Of a stretch of DNA of 64,000 nt, positions 26,056-35,401 are shown piece by piece. This DNA comes from Saprospiraceae bacterium (GTDB lineage: Bacteria; Bacteroidota; Bacteroidia; Chitinophagales; Saprospiraceae), in contig JAGNXB010000011.1 of assembly GCA_017985675.1 (NCBI GenBank), positions 1 to 64,000 on the forward strand, in the 5' to 3' direction. The notes below the pieces were generated by a model that worked only from the letters and a program-made list of their open reading frames with translations, did not search any database and had not been told where the DNA came from. A program made the translations under genes and the position numbers. Each line of letters starts with the position of its first letter. Position 1 is the first letter of the stretch.

Positions 26056-27042
26056 ATGATGGATCAGTTGATAGCCCGATTCCCCGACCAGTTGGATGAG
26101 GCATTAGTTATAGGGCGAGAAGCGAATTTACGAAAGCCAGGCCGTATTGATCATGTATTTGTCACCGGCCTGGGTGGCTCAGGCATAGGAGGGAATTTTG
26201 TCGCAGAATTTGTACGACACTTTTGTCCCGTCCCATATCTGGTCGGCAAGAGTTATGATATCCCCTGTTGGGTAAGCCCGGGAACACTTGCTATTGTGTC
26301 ATCTTATTCCGGCAATACCGAAGAGACGTTATCTGCCATGACATTGCTTCAGGCATCCGGGGCACATATCATTGTCGTTTCGAGTGGTGGTCAATTGATC
26401 CAAATCGCTAAAGAAGCGGGATTAGATTATATACAATTGCCGGATGATTGGCCCAGTCCCAGAGCCTGCCTCGGATTTTCTTTGGTTCAACAATTAGTTA
26501 TTTTGGAGCGATTTGGCCTTGTTCCCGGCATGTTATTGGATCATATCGCTGTTGCGGCAAATCTCCTGCGTAAAGAAATGGAGGACATTAAAGAGCGAGC
26601 TGAAAAAATAGCACCTCTTTTATTGGGTAAAACAACGGTCATTTATGCCACAGACCGCATGGAATCCGTCGCCGTTCGCTTTCGCCAGCAACTCTGTGAA
26701 AATGCTAAAGTGCTGTGCTGGCATCATGTGATCCCCGAGATGAATCATAACGAACTCGTCGGTTGGCGAGATCGCCGGGATGATCTTGCAGTGCTGGTCT
26801 TTCGCAATCGCGACGACTACTCTCGCAATCAGATGCGTATTGAGATTAACAAAGAAATCATAGCGCATTACACCAGCACATTTATCGAGACCTACTCAAA
26901 GGGCGACACGCTGATTAGTCAAGCACTGTATCACGTTCATCTCGGCGATTGGATATCCTGGTACCTGGCTTCGTTGCGGGGGGTGGATGCTTCCGAAGTA
27001 CGCGTCATCGACTTTCTCAAACAAGAGTTGGGGAAAGTCTGA
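26056..27042 (+). CDS. SIS-domain phosphoglucose/phosphomannose isomerase
   Basis: The 328-residue protein has the layout of bifunctional glucose/mannose-6-phosphate isomerases. A sugar-isomerase (SIS) domain starts at about residue 35 with VTGLGGSGIGGNF and continues with IVSSYSGNTEETLSA; the second half has PEMNHNELVGW, which holds the catalytic Glu and nearby His of this family. It would interconvert glucose-6-P or mannose-6-P with fructose-6-P. An ATG one codon later is an equally good start. It is a monocistronic gene between divergent and downstream promoters. Which hexose phosphate is preferred cannot be read from the sequence. Confidence 0.88.
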   Translation: MMDQLIARFPDQLDEALVIGREANLRKPGRIDHVFVTGLGGSGIGGNFVAEFVRHFCPVPYLVGKSYDIPCWVSPGTLAIVSSYSGNTEETLSAMTLLQASGAHIIVVSSGGQLIQIAKEAGLDYIQLPDDWPSPRACLGFSLVQQLVILERFGLVPGMLLDHIAVAANLLRKEMEDIKERAEKIAPLLLGKTTVIYATDRMESVAVRFRQQLCENAKVLCWHHVIPEMNHNELVGWRDRRDDLAVLVFRNRDDYSRNQMRIEINKEIIAHYTSTFIETYSKGDTLISQALYHVHLGDWISWYLASLRGVDASEVRVIDFLKQELGKV

Positions 27043-27096
27043 TTGGAGCATGCGTCTGGTTTGTATACGATAGGTTGATGCCCTGCAAGTGGGCGG

Positions 27097-27128
27097 TTTG
27101 ACTCAACCTCCTACAAGTTGTATCTTTG
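27097..27128 (+). promoter_or_regulatory. Promoter of the Omp28-like gene
   Basis: TTTG (27097-27100), 20 bases, then TATCTTTG (27121-27128): an exact consensus promoter, with the ATG 21 bases downstream of the box. Confidence 0.85.
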
Positions 27129-27148
27129 TGATTCATTAATAGATTACC

Positions 27149-28177
27149 ATGAACACAAAATGTACAATCGCCGCTTTTTTTTTCTTACTCTTTTTCCTTA
27201 GTGGACAAATAAATACACAAGCACAGGAAGCAACTCAGCAAGCACTCATTGTCAAAAAGACAGCAACCTGGTGTTCCAATTGCGGATCATGGGGTTGGAC
27301 ATGGTTTAAGGACCTTATCGCAGCTACAGAAAATAGTGGCGGCATTAATATAGCGCTACACAGTACCAGTAGTATGCTCAAGCCACCCAACGATCTCGAT
27401 GGCGATTGGCTCAATTCCTTCAGTACGATTGGGGCATTTCCCACATTTTTTGTCAATGGGCAACATTATCCCTCTTATAGCGCTGTCCTTGGTGCTGCCC
27501 AAAATGCCGTTAGCCAGGAGCCTTTTGCAGGTGTTTCGTTGGTAACTGGTTTTGTGAATGACACCATTTATGCCCAAGGAACGGTTACCTGGCAGGAAGC
27601 GGGAACGGGCGAATATCAGGTTGGTTTTTATATTATCCAGGATAGTTTGGTTTTTCAACAAAGTGCTCAAGGCGCCAATGCCATTCATCGTAACGTTTTG
27701 CGGGAAGCCATGGAAGATAGTCATTTTGGTACACCGGTTAATGTGAGCTTTGAACCCGGCCAAACATTATCCTGGGATAGCAAACATTATTATCCTGGCA
27801 TTTCAGTAGAGAAACATTATGTGCTGGCTATACTTTGGAAATCCGTGGGCAGTAAATATCAATATGTAAACGGGTGGATGACACCGCTTGCGGAGGGTTT
27901 AATCAGTGCAACAGATCAGACCGAAATGTGGAAGGGAATGGCGATATTTCCTAATCCTGTCCAGGCTGGTCAGGCTTTTACCGTATCGCTGCCATCGGAT
28001 GGTATTGAGACGAGTTATAGGATGTTCGATGTCTCTGGTCAAACAGTTCAAAGTGGAACAACAGCATTTCCTTTCCTCTCTATAACCACGCCTGGCGCGG
28101 TTTCTGCCTCCACGTTTTTACTGGAACTCAATCGTCAGGGGCATCGGAAAGTGGTTCCCGTCCAGGTTGTGAAATAA
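27149..28177 (+). CDS. Omp28-like thioredoxin-fold protein with T9SS sorting domain
   Basis: The 342-residue protein has a signal peptide (about residues 1-25, ending TQAQ), then a thioredoxin-like domain with the motif TATWCSNCGSWGW, a CxxC pair (C-S-N-C) typical of redox-active or Omp28-related Bacteroidota proteins, and a later cis-Pro-like segment FPTFFVNGQ. The end, from MAIFPNPVQAG, is a type A T9SS sorting domain. It is probably a cell-surface protein; an actual disulfide exchange role is inferred from the CxxC only. It has its own promoter and its stop lies five bases from that of the convergent psd gene, with no terminator in between. Confidence 0.85.
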   Translation: MNTKCTIAAFFFLLFFLSGQINTQAQEATQQALIVKKTATWCSNCGSWGWTWFKDLIAATENSGGINIALHSTSSMLKPPNDLDGDWLNSFSTIGAFPTFFVNGQHYPSYSAVLGAAQNAVSQEPFAGVSLVTGFVNDTIYAQGTVTWQEAGTGEYQVGFYIIQDSLVFQQSAQGANAIHRNVLREAMEDSHFGTPVNVSFEPGQTLSWDSKHYYPGISVEKHYVLAILWKSVGSKYQYVNGWMTPLAEGLISATDQTEMWKGMAIFPNPVQAGQAFTVSLPSDGIETSYRMFDVSGQTVQSGTTAFPFLSITTPGAVSASTFLLELNRQGHRKVVPVQVVK

Positions 28178-28181
28178 GTTG

Positions 28182-28847
28182 TTATATAGGATTTGTAGAC
28201 GGAAGACGTGCCAGTATCGTTTGGTTTCCTTTGACCACCTGGTTTAAGGTCACTTCGATGTGTGCATCCGTTGGAAGAAATACATCTACTCTGGAGCCGA
28301 ATTTAATAAATCCCAATTCGTCCCCCTGGTTGACCTGATCGCCAACTTCCGGATAACAAACAATGCGTCGGGCAACGTATCCGGCAATCTGCCGGACCAG
28401 GATACTGCCGAGTTTGTTTTTAATGACAACGGATGTTCGCTCATTGTCCTGGCTTGATTTGGGATCCCATGCCAGTAGAAACTTGCCTGCATGATATTTG
28501 GCGTAGGTGATTATGCCTCCTACAGGATATCGGTTGACATGGACATTTAGAGGAGACATAAATACACTGACCTGAATGCGTCGCTCCTGTAGGATTTCTT
28601 CCTCAATGGTTTCTTCAATGACGAGGACTTTCCCATCAGCAGGTGCATAAATTATATGATCATCGGCATGAAGTAGTGGCCTTTCAGGGTGACGGAAAAA
28701 ATTAAGGATTAAGCCATACAAGACTAGAAATAACGGTAATACAAGGATGGTCAGCCAGGGCATGCCATTCTGAATCGCTGCAAGAGCGAGAAGCATAATT
28801 ATTGCTGTGAAAATCAATGAACGATGGCCTTCTTTGTGATAACGCAT
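28182..28847 (-). CDS. psd: Phosphatidylserine decarboxylase
   Basis: The 221-residue enzyme makes phosphatidylethanolamine from phosphatidylserine. It belongs to the short family related to archaeal forms (TIGR00164): N-terminal membrane helices (about 12-50), FFRHPERP, YAPADGKV, and the maturation site FIKFGSRVDVFLP, where cleavage between Gly and Ser creates the pyruvoyl cofactor. VFMSPLNVHVNRYP is another family block. It lies 69 bases downstream of cdsA on the same strand, giving a phospholipid synthesis pair. TATTTTTG at 28865-28872 (minus strand) could be its own promoter box. Confidence 0.93.
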   Translation of the reverse strand: MRYHKEGHRSLIFTAIIMLLALAAIQNGMPWLTILVLPLFLVLYGLILNFFRHPERPLLHADDHIIYAPADGKVLVIEETIEEEILQERRIQVSVFMSPLNVHVNRYPVGGIITYAKYHAGKFLLAWDPKSSQDNERTSVVIKNKLGSILVRQIAGYVARRIVCYPEVGDQVNQGDELGFIKFGSRVDVFLPTDAHIEVTLNQVVKGNQTILARLPSTNPI

Positions 28848-28864
28848 GGTCGTAATGTATAATA

Positions 28865-28872
28865 CAAAAATA
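28865..28872 (-). promoter_or_regulatory. TAnnTTTG box ahead of psd
   Basis: On the minus strand TATTTTTG fits the consensus 17 bases before the psd start codon. No matching -33 element is evident, so cotranscription from cdsA is also possible. Confidence 0.4.
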
Positions 28873-28916
28873 GGATGAATTGGATAAATGAGGTCAGGAT
28901 TCGTTTAGAGTAGTAT

Positions 28917-29756
28917 TCATCGGATGGCAAACCAATAGAGTGCCACCGGAGGGAGGGCAAATAAAAACGCGTCAAATCGGTCTAAAAGTCCCCCGTGACC
29001 CGGCAATATTTTACCTGAATCCTTCACTTCAAATTCGCGTTTGAGCATGGATTCCACCAGATCACCGACCGGGCCCCAAAGTGCAACAAGCAATGCAATG
29101 ATCAAGCCATCCTGTGTGGTCCAGGCAGGTATCCAGAAAGTCAGAAAATAACCTGTCAGCAAGGTGAGAAAGGTACCTCCTGCCCAGCCTTCCCATGTTT
29201 TTTTAGGTGAAATTTCAGGCAACAATAGATGCTTTCCCCATCGCACGCCGGTCAGGTATGCACCTGAATCATTGGCCCAAACCAAAAGTAGCAAACCAAA
29301 AACCTGCATAGGTTGATACGCCCCATCATTGAAACTCAGCAAAGGCAGGCAACCGAACGGCAAGGCGATATAAATAAGACCTGTAATACCCAGCGCTGCC
29401 TGGGAAAACCGTTGGGAACGTTTTACAAACAACTCAGGAATAAAAAACCAACCAAGCAGTGTCGTGGCATAGATAAGTATACCCACAGGCAATATTTTGG
29501 AGGAAAACATCATGCCATGGGCCATTGCGAGCCCCCACACAAAGGGAATCAGCCCCCAGGTAATCCCGCTGTATCTTCGCCACCGATCCTTCCAGATGTC
29601 TTTAGGGGCTACCATAGTGTAATATTCCCAAAGGCACAAAAAGAGTACAAGACCAAAGAGTGCAATGAAAGGCCACTTTCCTGCAAAAATTCCAATAAGC
29701 ATGATAAGAGCGAAGGCGATTGCCGTAGTTATTCGTTGCAGCACAATCCGGATCAA
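28917..29756 (-). CDS. cdsA: Phosphatidate cytidylyltransferase
   Basis: This polytopic enzyme makes CDP-diacylglycerol. The C-terminal signature is clear: WANDSGAYLTGVRWGKHLLLPEISPKKT and, near the end, GDLVESMLKREFEVKDSGKILPGHGGLLDRFDA. About eight hydrophobic helices precede it. The start is uncertain: I use the TTG at 29756, just before the first helix (IRIVLQRITTAIAF); a GTG at 29744 is an alternative, and an ATG at 29882 would add 42 polar residues and overlap the divergent pdxJ start. Even then the enzyme is complete. Its product feeds phosphatidylserine synthesis and so psd downstream. Confidence 0.92.
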   Translation of the reverse strand: MIRIVLQRITTAIAFALIMLIGIFAGKWPFIALFGLVLFLCLWEYYTMVAPKDIWKDRWRRYSGITWGLIPFVWGLAMAHGMMFSSKILPVGILIYATTLLGWFFIPELFVKRSQRFSQAALGITGLIYIALPFGCLPLLSFNDGAYQPMQVFGLLLLVWANDSGAYLTGVRWGKHLLLPEISPKKTWEGWAGGTFLTLLTGYFLTFWIPAWTTQDGLIIALLVALWGPVGDLVESMLKREFEVKDSGKILPGHGGLLDRFDAFLFALPPVALYWFAIR

Positions 29757-29851
29757 ATTTCGAAGGGCTAAAACTAAACAATAATCCCAGAGGGGGGATA
29801 GAATTTTAAGATGCCGGAGAGGAAATGAAAAGATGTGCTCTTTGGGCGAAC

Positions 29852-29859
29852 TATATTTG
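29852..29859 (+). promoter_or_regulatory. TAnnTTTG box immediately before pdxJ
   Basis: TATATTTG ends six bases before the pdxJ ATG at 29865. Transcription normally begins about six bases after this box, so the pdxJ message would have almost no leader (inference). No good -33 element is seen. Confidence 0.5.
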
Positions 29860-29864
29860 CCTGT

Positions 29865-30599
29865 ATGCAAACTATACAGCACATACCTACACGATTGAGT
29901 GTCAATATCAATAAAATTGCCCTCATTCGAAATGCAAGAGGCGGCAATTTACCGGATCTAAGACAAATTGCCATTGATTGTGAAGCATACGGGGCAGAAG
30001 GCATTACGGTGCATCCCCGTCCTGACCAGCGACACATAAGATATAATGATATTCCGGTTTTGCGCGAAGTCGTAAAAACAGAATTTAATATTGAAGGCAA
30101 TCCGACATCTGATTTTATGGATTTGGTACTAATGCACAAGCCAGACCAGTGCACCTTGGTGCCAGATGCGCCGGACGTACTTACATCGGATGGGGGGTGG
30201 GATACTATGCGTCATAAGTCATTTTTAATTGATATCACCAGGACATTGCAGTCCGCGGGCATTCGGGTTTCCATTTTTATTGATCCCAATCCAAAGATGG
30301 TGGAAGGCGCTGCAGTAATAGGTGCCGATAGGGTGGAGCTCTACACGGGTGATTATGCCTTTAGCTATTTGGACGATCGGGTGTTGGCCATTCGCCCGCA
30401 TCAGGAATGTGCTCGTGTTGCGCATCAGGTTGGAATTGGACTGAATGCTGGACACGATCTCAACTTGGAAAACCTGAAATTTTATAGAGAAAGTATTCCA
30501 AATTTGGCCGAAGTTTCGATCGGACATGCCCTGGTTTGCGATAGTTTATACTTCGGTTTAGAAAATACCTTAAAAATTTATAAGAGATTACTTGCATGA
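29865..30599 (+). CDS. pdxJ: Pyridoxine 5'-phosphate synthase
   Basis: The 244-residue TIM-barrel enzyme condenses 1-deoxyxylulose 5-phosphate with an aminoacetone phosphate to form pyridoxine 5'-phosphate, the last ring-forming step of vitamin B6 synthesis. Family landmarks: LSVNINKIALIRNARG, GITVHPRPDQRHI, EFNIEGNP, VSIFIDPNPK, ADRVELYTG and GLNAGHDLNLENL. The ATG at 29865 is preferred over a GTG at 29835, which would place the start upstream of the promoter box. Length is normal. Confidence 0.96.
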   Translation: MQTIQHIPTRLSVNINKIALIRNARGGNLPDLRQIAIDCEAYGAEGITVHPRPDQRHIRYNDIPVLREVVKTEFNIEGNPTSDFMDLVLMHKPDQCTLVPDAPDVLTSDGGWDTMRHKSFLIDITRTLQSAGIRVSIFIDPNPKMVEGAAVIGADRVELYTGDYAFSYLDDRVLAIRPHQECARVAHQVGIGLNAGHDLNLENLKFYRESIPNLAEVSIGHALVCDSLYFGLENTLKIYKRLLA

Positions 30600-30636
30600 A
30601 TAAGCAGCGAATTATATACATTCGCAGTTGTATATG

Positions 30637-30662
30637 TTAACAAGGTGTTATCGCCTTGTTAA
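30637..30662. repeat. Inverted repeat between pdxJ and susC
   Basis: TTAACAAGG (30637-30645) pairs perfectly with CCTTGTTAA (30654-30662). It could end the pdxJ transcript or lie in the susC leader; the downstream side has only short T runs (CTTTG, TTTCTTT), so the role is open. Confidence 0.55.
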
Positions 30663-30703
30663 GTCTTTGTTAGTAATTTCTTTAACCTAAATCCAAACTG
30701 AGT

Positions 30704-33700
30704 ATGAGAAAGGTTCTACTAATGCTCCTTGTACTGATGGGGGTGGCAACGATTTCGGTTGCCCAACGATCAGTAACGGGGACCGTGACGGACGACAATG
30801 GGGAAGCTCTTATAGGGGCAACCGTCATTGTAAAGGGTACCACCATTGGTACAACAACCAACCTGAATGGACAGTACTCGATACAAGTACCTGCCGGATC
30901 GGATGTTTTGGTTGTGAGCTATACTGGCTTTGACAGTCGGGAAATCGTTTTAGGCGCATCCAATGTTGTAGATGTTGGCCTGTTTGAAGGCGTGTCACTA
31001 AGTGAGGTGGTTGTTACCGGCTTCACTACAGATAGGAATGCCCGCAACGTAACTTATGCGAACCAGACTGTAAGTTCGGATGACCTCAACTCACAACCTA
31101 ACAGAAATGCATTGGAGGCACTCCGTGGCAAAGCTGCTGGTGTAAAAATTAACACCGGATCAGGAGGGGTGGGCGCATCCAGTCGGGTTGTCCTCAGGGG
31201 GGAAAGCTCTCTGACAGGAAATAACAATGCCTTAATTGTTGTAGATGGTATCGCCATCGACAATTCAAGTACAAGAGGTGGAGCAGGTTTTGATGCGACC
31301 AGTGCAGCGGCTGCTCAGGACGGTTACTCCGATTTCGGGAACAGGTTTAACGACCTTAATCCGAATGAAATCGAATCCATCACAATTTTGAAGGGACCAG
31401 CAGCTACGTCGCTTTATGGATCACGAGGTGCATCCGGTGTCTTGCTCGTAACCACTAAAAAAGGTGCAGCCGGCCAAAAGTTGAAGGTCAATGTGAATTC
31501 AACTTTTTCCTTACAAAATGCATATCTAATACTGGAACGCCAGGATAAATATGGTCAGGGATATGAGAATGCCCATTTTGATTCCGGTGAAAACTTTTCC
31601 TGGGGACCAGCCTTTGATGGTGTAGCCCGTCCATGGACTTCGCCGATCGATGCAGATGGCGATGGCGCCCTGGAGAGTTTGGTCCGGCCTTATAGTGCAG
31701 TACCTAACCAAATTCAGGACTTTTTCAACACAGGTCAAACCATTGACAATAGCGTTTCGATTTCCGGATCAGAAGGCGGATTTACCTACTACGCGGCCTA
31801 TTCCAATCTTAACCAACAGGGTATTTTGGACAATACAGAGAATATCCGAAATACACTCAGCCTGAGAGCTACAGCTAAATTAAGTCCGAAACTTGAAACT
31901 AATTTTGGTCTTACTTATGCCAGCTCAAAACTCAACACAGCCCAGGAAGGGTACCGGCCGTTTGAAGGGCAAAATGCCTACGCTAATGCTATTCAGGCAC
32001 CGGTGAACATCCCTTACAACGAACTGAGGGATTACAACAGTCCATTTCACAACATTAATGGATACTATGGTTCGTATTCTACAAACCCATATTTCATCCT
32101 TAACGAATATGTGAACGATGGGAAATTTGACAACTACCTGGGTAATGTTGCGTTGACATACCATTTGTTCAAGAACTTTTCAATTTCCGGCAACATTGGT
32201 TTGAACACCATCAACCGGACTCTTGAAGCATCTGTGCCCAAGTACACGCCAGACCAGCAATTGGTATGGGTGGATGATCTGGCATTGGTCACACGTAACA
32301 CAAAGAATAGTTCACCTGGTCAATACACCAAGACCGAAGGGAAAAATACAAACCTTGATGCCACCATTAAGGCCAATTATACACACAACCTTACAAACGA
32401 TTTTAAACTCAACGTGACAGCAGGTTATAACCTGTTTGATCGTCGAACAAGCAGAGTTACCGGAGAAACTTCTGGTGGGTTAGTTGTGCCAGGATGGTAC
32501 CATTTCGACAATAGTGTCCAGGTAGCCAAATCAACACAACAATCCTCTAAGTATCGCCTGTTTGGAATTTTGGGTAACGTATCACTTGGTTGGCGCGACC
32601 AGGTATTCCTGGAATATTCCGCAAGGAACGACTGGTCATCCACGCTACCTAAGGAGAATAATTCCTTCTTCTACCAGGGTGTCGGTCTCTCTGCTGTATT
32701 GACAGATATACTCAACATGAATACGGAAGGTCCGCTTAGTTTTCTGAAAATCAGGGGCGGTATCGGAACTATTGGTAAAGATGCAGGACCTTACTTACTC
32801 GAATCCTCTTTTATCGGGAACCCGGTCATCCAATCCTTTCCTAACCACGACATCCTGACTCCAATAAATGGTCAACCCGGATTTACGGTTAGTGATGTAA
32901 TCGGCAACCCAAATCTACGTCCTGAACTTACAACGCTTTATGAAGTAGGTGCAGATGTTGGGTTCTTCGACAATCGGATCAATGTAGAATACACCTATTA
33001 TACTAGCATTCATAGCGATCAGATCATCGAAGTTGACTTACCGTCTTCTTCAGGTTACCGTCGCACCACTGCCAACGTGGGTGAGATGACGAACAAGGGC
33101 CATGAGCTCAGTGTAAATCTGCGGCCAATCCAGGGTCTGGTTAAGGATTTGACTTGGGATATCAATCTTATCTATGCGAAAAACACCAACGAGGTCACCT
33201 ATATATCCAACGATGCAAAGGAATTGACCATTGGAGGACCTTACACCAATTCTGCCGTATCCCTTGTGGCAACGGAAGGCTTGCCTTTCGGTACATTTAA
33301 AAGCACCGTTCCCCGGATGACAGCTGATGGCAAAATGATAGTGGATTCGGATGGTTTTCCCGTGATGACGGCGACGGAACAATACCTGGGTGCTTATCAA
33401 CCTGATTGGACCGGAAGCCTCGGAACGATGATCGGATATAAGGGTTTTAGCATAAATGCCCTCGTCGATATTCGTCAAGGTGGACAGTTTTTATCCATTA
33501 CGAAGAATCAAACCGAATTTAATGGAACGGCCTTGTCCACACTTATTGGAGATCGGGAAGCGTTTGTTCTTCCAAATAGTGTTGTGGAAAATCCTGATGG
33601 AACGTTTTCTGAGAACACTACAGAAGTAATCGCAGAGGCACTTTATGCTATTAGTGGAACAGCATTCGGAGGCAATAGTCTTTTGGTAGATGCAAGCTTT

Positions 33701-33943
33701 GTGAAGTTGCGTGAACTGGGTTTGACCTACACAGTGCCGCAACGGATGCTACAGGGATCACGGATTTCTAATTTGAGCCTAGGTGTTTTTGGCAGTAACC
33801 TGAAATTCTGGTTGCCTTCGGAGAATACGTATGCAGATCCAGAAATCAACGGTGCCGACCTGAATGGAAATGCTGTTGGCGTTGAGACAACACAAATCCC
33901 ACCATCTCGCTCCTATGGAGTTAGACTTAATCTCACGTTTTAA
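30704..33943 (+). CDS. SusC/RagA family TonB-dependent outer-membrane receptor
   Basis: The 1079-residue protein has a signal peptide (about 1-20), a carboxypeptidase-regulatory-like domain (about 22-100, VTGTVTDDNGEALIGATV), a plug domain (about 115-235, with the SusC-typical ALRGKAAGVKI, VVLRGESSLTGNNNALIVVDG and IESITILKGPAATSLYGSRGASGVLLVTTKKG) and a 22-strand barrel to the C-terminus (final RSYGVRLNLTF). It imports an oligomeric nutrient with its SusD partner using TonB energy. No glycosidase, peptidase or sensor gene adjoins the cluster, so the substrate is unknown. The next gene starts 21 bases later. Confidence 0.95.
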   Translation: MRKVLLMLLVLMGVATISVAQRSVTGTVTDDNGEALIGATVIVKGTTIGTTTNLNGQYSIQVPAGSDVLVVSYTGFDSREIVLGASNVVDVGLFEGVSLSEVVVTGFTTDRNARNVTYANQTVSSDDLNSQPNRNALEALRGKAAGVKINTGSGGVGASSRVVLRGESSLTGNNNALIVVDGIAIDNSSTRGGAGFDATSAAAAQDGYSDFGNRFNDLNPNEIESITILKGPAATSLYGSRGASGVLLVTTKKGAAGQKLKVNVNSTFSLQNAYLILERQDKYGQGYENAHFDSGENFSWGPAFDGVARPWTSPIDADGDGALESLVRPYSAVPNQIQDFFNTGQTIDNSVSISGSEGGFTYYAAYSNLNQQGILDNTENIRNTLSLRATAKLSPKLETNFGLTYASSKLNTAQEGYRPFEGQNAYANAIQAPVNIPYNELRDYNSPFHNINGYYGSYSTNPYFILNEYVNDGKFDNYLGNVALTYHLFKNFSISGNIGLNTINRTLEASVPKYTPDQQLVWVDDLALVTRNTKNSSPGQYTKTEGKNTNLDATIKANYTHNLTNDFKLNVTAGYNLFDRRTSRVTGETSGGLVVPGWYHFDNSVQVAKSTQQSSKYRLFGILGNVSLGWRDQVFLEYSARNDWSSTLPKENNSFFYQGVGLSAVLTDILNMNTEGPLSFLKIRGGIGTIGKDAGPYLLESSFIGNPVIQSFPNHDILTPINGQPGFTVSDVIGNPNLRPELTTLYEVGADVGFFDNRINVEYTYYTSIHSDQIIEVDLPSSSGYRRTTANVGEMTNKGHELSVNLRPIQGLVKDLTWDINLIYAKNTNEVTYISNDAKELTIGGPYTNSAVSLVATEGLPFGTFKSTVPRMTADGKMIVDSDGFPVMTATEQYLGAYQPDWTGSLGTMIGYKGFSINALVDIRQGGQFLSITKNQTEFNGTALSTLIGDREAFVLPNSVVENPDGTFSENTTEVIAEALYAISGTAFGGNSLLVDASFVKLRELGLTYTVPQRMLQGSRISNLSLGVFGSNLKFWLPSENTYADPEINGADLNGNAVGVETTQIPPSRSYGVRLNLTF

Positions 33944-33964
33944 CCCATCCAAATCTGAAACAAT

Positions 33965-35395
33965 ATGAAGACTATAAATCGCTTTCTTTCGTTGGTCGTT
34001 TTGGCATTCGTTTTGAACTCATGTTCAGAAAGTTTGTCGGACATCAACATCAACCCGGACAAATCGCCGACCGCCAACCCTGAACAAGTGTTGACGACGG
34101 CTATGGGTACCATCGGCTACGTGGTCGATGGACAATATAATCACGACAACATTTTGTGGGGACAATATTGGACCTGGGGTCCAGGTGTGGCCTTATCCAA
34201 TCTAGAGCGTTATGTCGGTGAAGGTGCTGACTATGATAACGAATGGATACGCTGTTATGCGAATATATTAACAGATCTGCAGTTTGTCGCCAATTCCGAT
34301 TCTCGGGCACATGCGGGTATTTCCAAAATTCTCATGGCCTATGTTTTTCAAGGATTGGTAGATCACTATGGTGATGTTCCATTTTCTGAGGCACTTGACG
34401 GAGAATTGGCTGATGGTTCCAATTTCGCTCCATTGTTTGATGATGATGCCACCATTTATCCACAATTGGTAACAATGGTTGATGACGGCCTGGCAGATAT
34501 TGGCGCCAACTCAGGAACTGTAGGTGCGGAAGACCTCATGTATTCCGGAGATATGGACGGATGGATTCGTTTTGGTAATTCCCTGAAACTTCGCATTTTA
34601 ATGCGCATGTCAGGTGTTGTTGACGTCTCTGCTCAAGTGACCAGCCTATTAGCCAATGGTTCATTCATTGAATCCAATGGTGATATTGCAGCAGTCCCGT
34701 TCTCTGGTATTGTTGGAAATGAAAATCCAATGTATGCCCGGATGGAATCAGGTGTAAAAAATTTCTATATAGCCAGTAATACGTCGCTAAATTATCTTCA
34801 GGATAATAACGATCCCCGGTTGATGGCTTTCTACGCTCCTGCAAAAAGCTCTGGTACCCTGGTTGGGATTTTACAAGGATCAATAGACAATGAGCCTTTT
34901 ACAAATTCTAAGGACAACTATAGCCAGATGTCAGCTATCTGTTACGGGCAAGCCAACCCGGTCATTTTGATAAGTGACTGGGAAACCTGGTTCCTCCGTG
35001 CTGAAGCTGCCCTGAAGTTTGGAGGTGATGATGCCGGAGCCTTTGCCAATGCCGTTCAGGCCAACTTTGACTTCCTGGGTGTTGACCCCGGAACGTACAT
35101 TATAGATCTGAATTACAGTGGTGGTACTACTGCGCAAAAACTGGACAACATTGCTATCCAGAAATGGATCTCTATGAACGGAACGCAAGAGGATGAAGGA
35201 TGGATTGAAACAAGAAGGTTTGACACGCCGTCTAACCCAATCTTCTCACAGACTATTTTTGCAACGCCCGTTGTCTCAGTACTGCCACCGAATGTTCACC
35301 CCTCTATCTGGTTTTATCCAGCGAATGAACTTAGCCTGAATCCGAATGCACCTGCACAGCATAGCATGACGGACAAGGTGTTTTGGGACAATTAA
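33965..35395 (+). CDS. SusD-like surface lipoprotein
   Basis: The 476-residue protein has a lipoprotein signal (VLNSC, Cys at residue 20) followed by the start SESLSDININPDKSPTA, which I associate with the SusD-like 2 family (PF12771) rather than classical SusD/RagB. A TPR-rich body follows, with YVFQGLVDHYGDVPFSEAL and WETWFLRAEAALKFG. It forms the lid of the SusC transporter and captures the substrate at the cell surface. The pair with the preceding SusC is certain from order and spacing; the ligand is not. Confidence 0.93.
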   Translation: MKTINRFLSLVVLAFVLNSCSESLSDININPDKSPTANPEQVLTTAMGTIGYVVDGQYNHDNILWGQYWTWGPGVALSNLERYVGEGADYDNEWIRCYANILTDLQFVANSDSRAHAGISKILMAYVFQGLVDHYGDVPFSEALDGELADGSNFAPLFDDDATIYPQLVTMVDDGLADIGANSGTVGAEDLMYSGDMDGWIRFGNSLKLRILMRMSGVVDVSAQVTSLLANGSFIESNGDIAAVPFSGIVGNENPMYARMESGVKNFYIASNTSLNYLQDNNDPRLMAFYAPAKSSGTLVGILQGSIDNEPFTNSKDNYSQMSAICYGQANPVILISDWETWFLRAEAALKFGGDDAGAFANAVQANFDFLGVDPGTYIIDLNYSGGTTAQKLDNIAIQKWISMNGTQEDEGWIETRRFDTPSNPIFSQTIFATPVVSVLPPNVHPSIWFYPANELSLNPNAPAQHSMTDKVFWDN

Positions 35396-35401
35396 TAAAA
35401 A

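Noticed and set aside
29313-29771. Plus-strand frame of 152 codons
   Set aside because: It is the complement of cdsA, whose signature is clear; composition is Gln/Lys/Arg-rich as expected of a shadow.
33050-33478. Antisense open frame of 142 codons
   Set aside because: Opposite the SusC barrel region; no family features.
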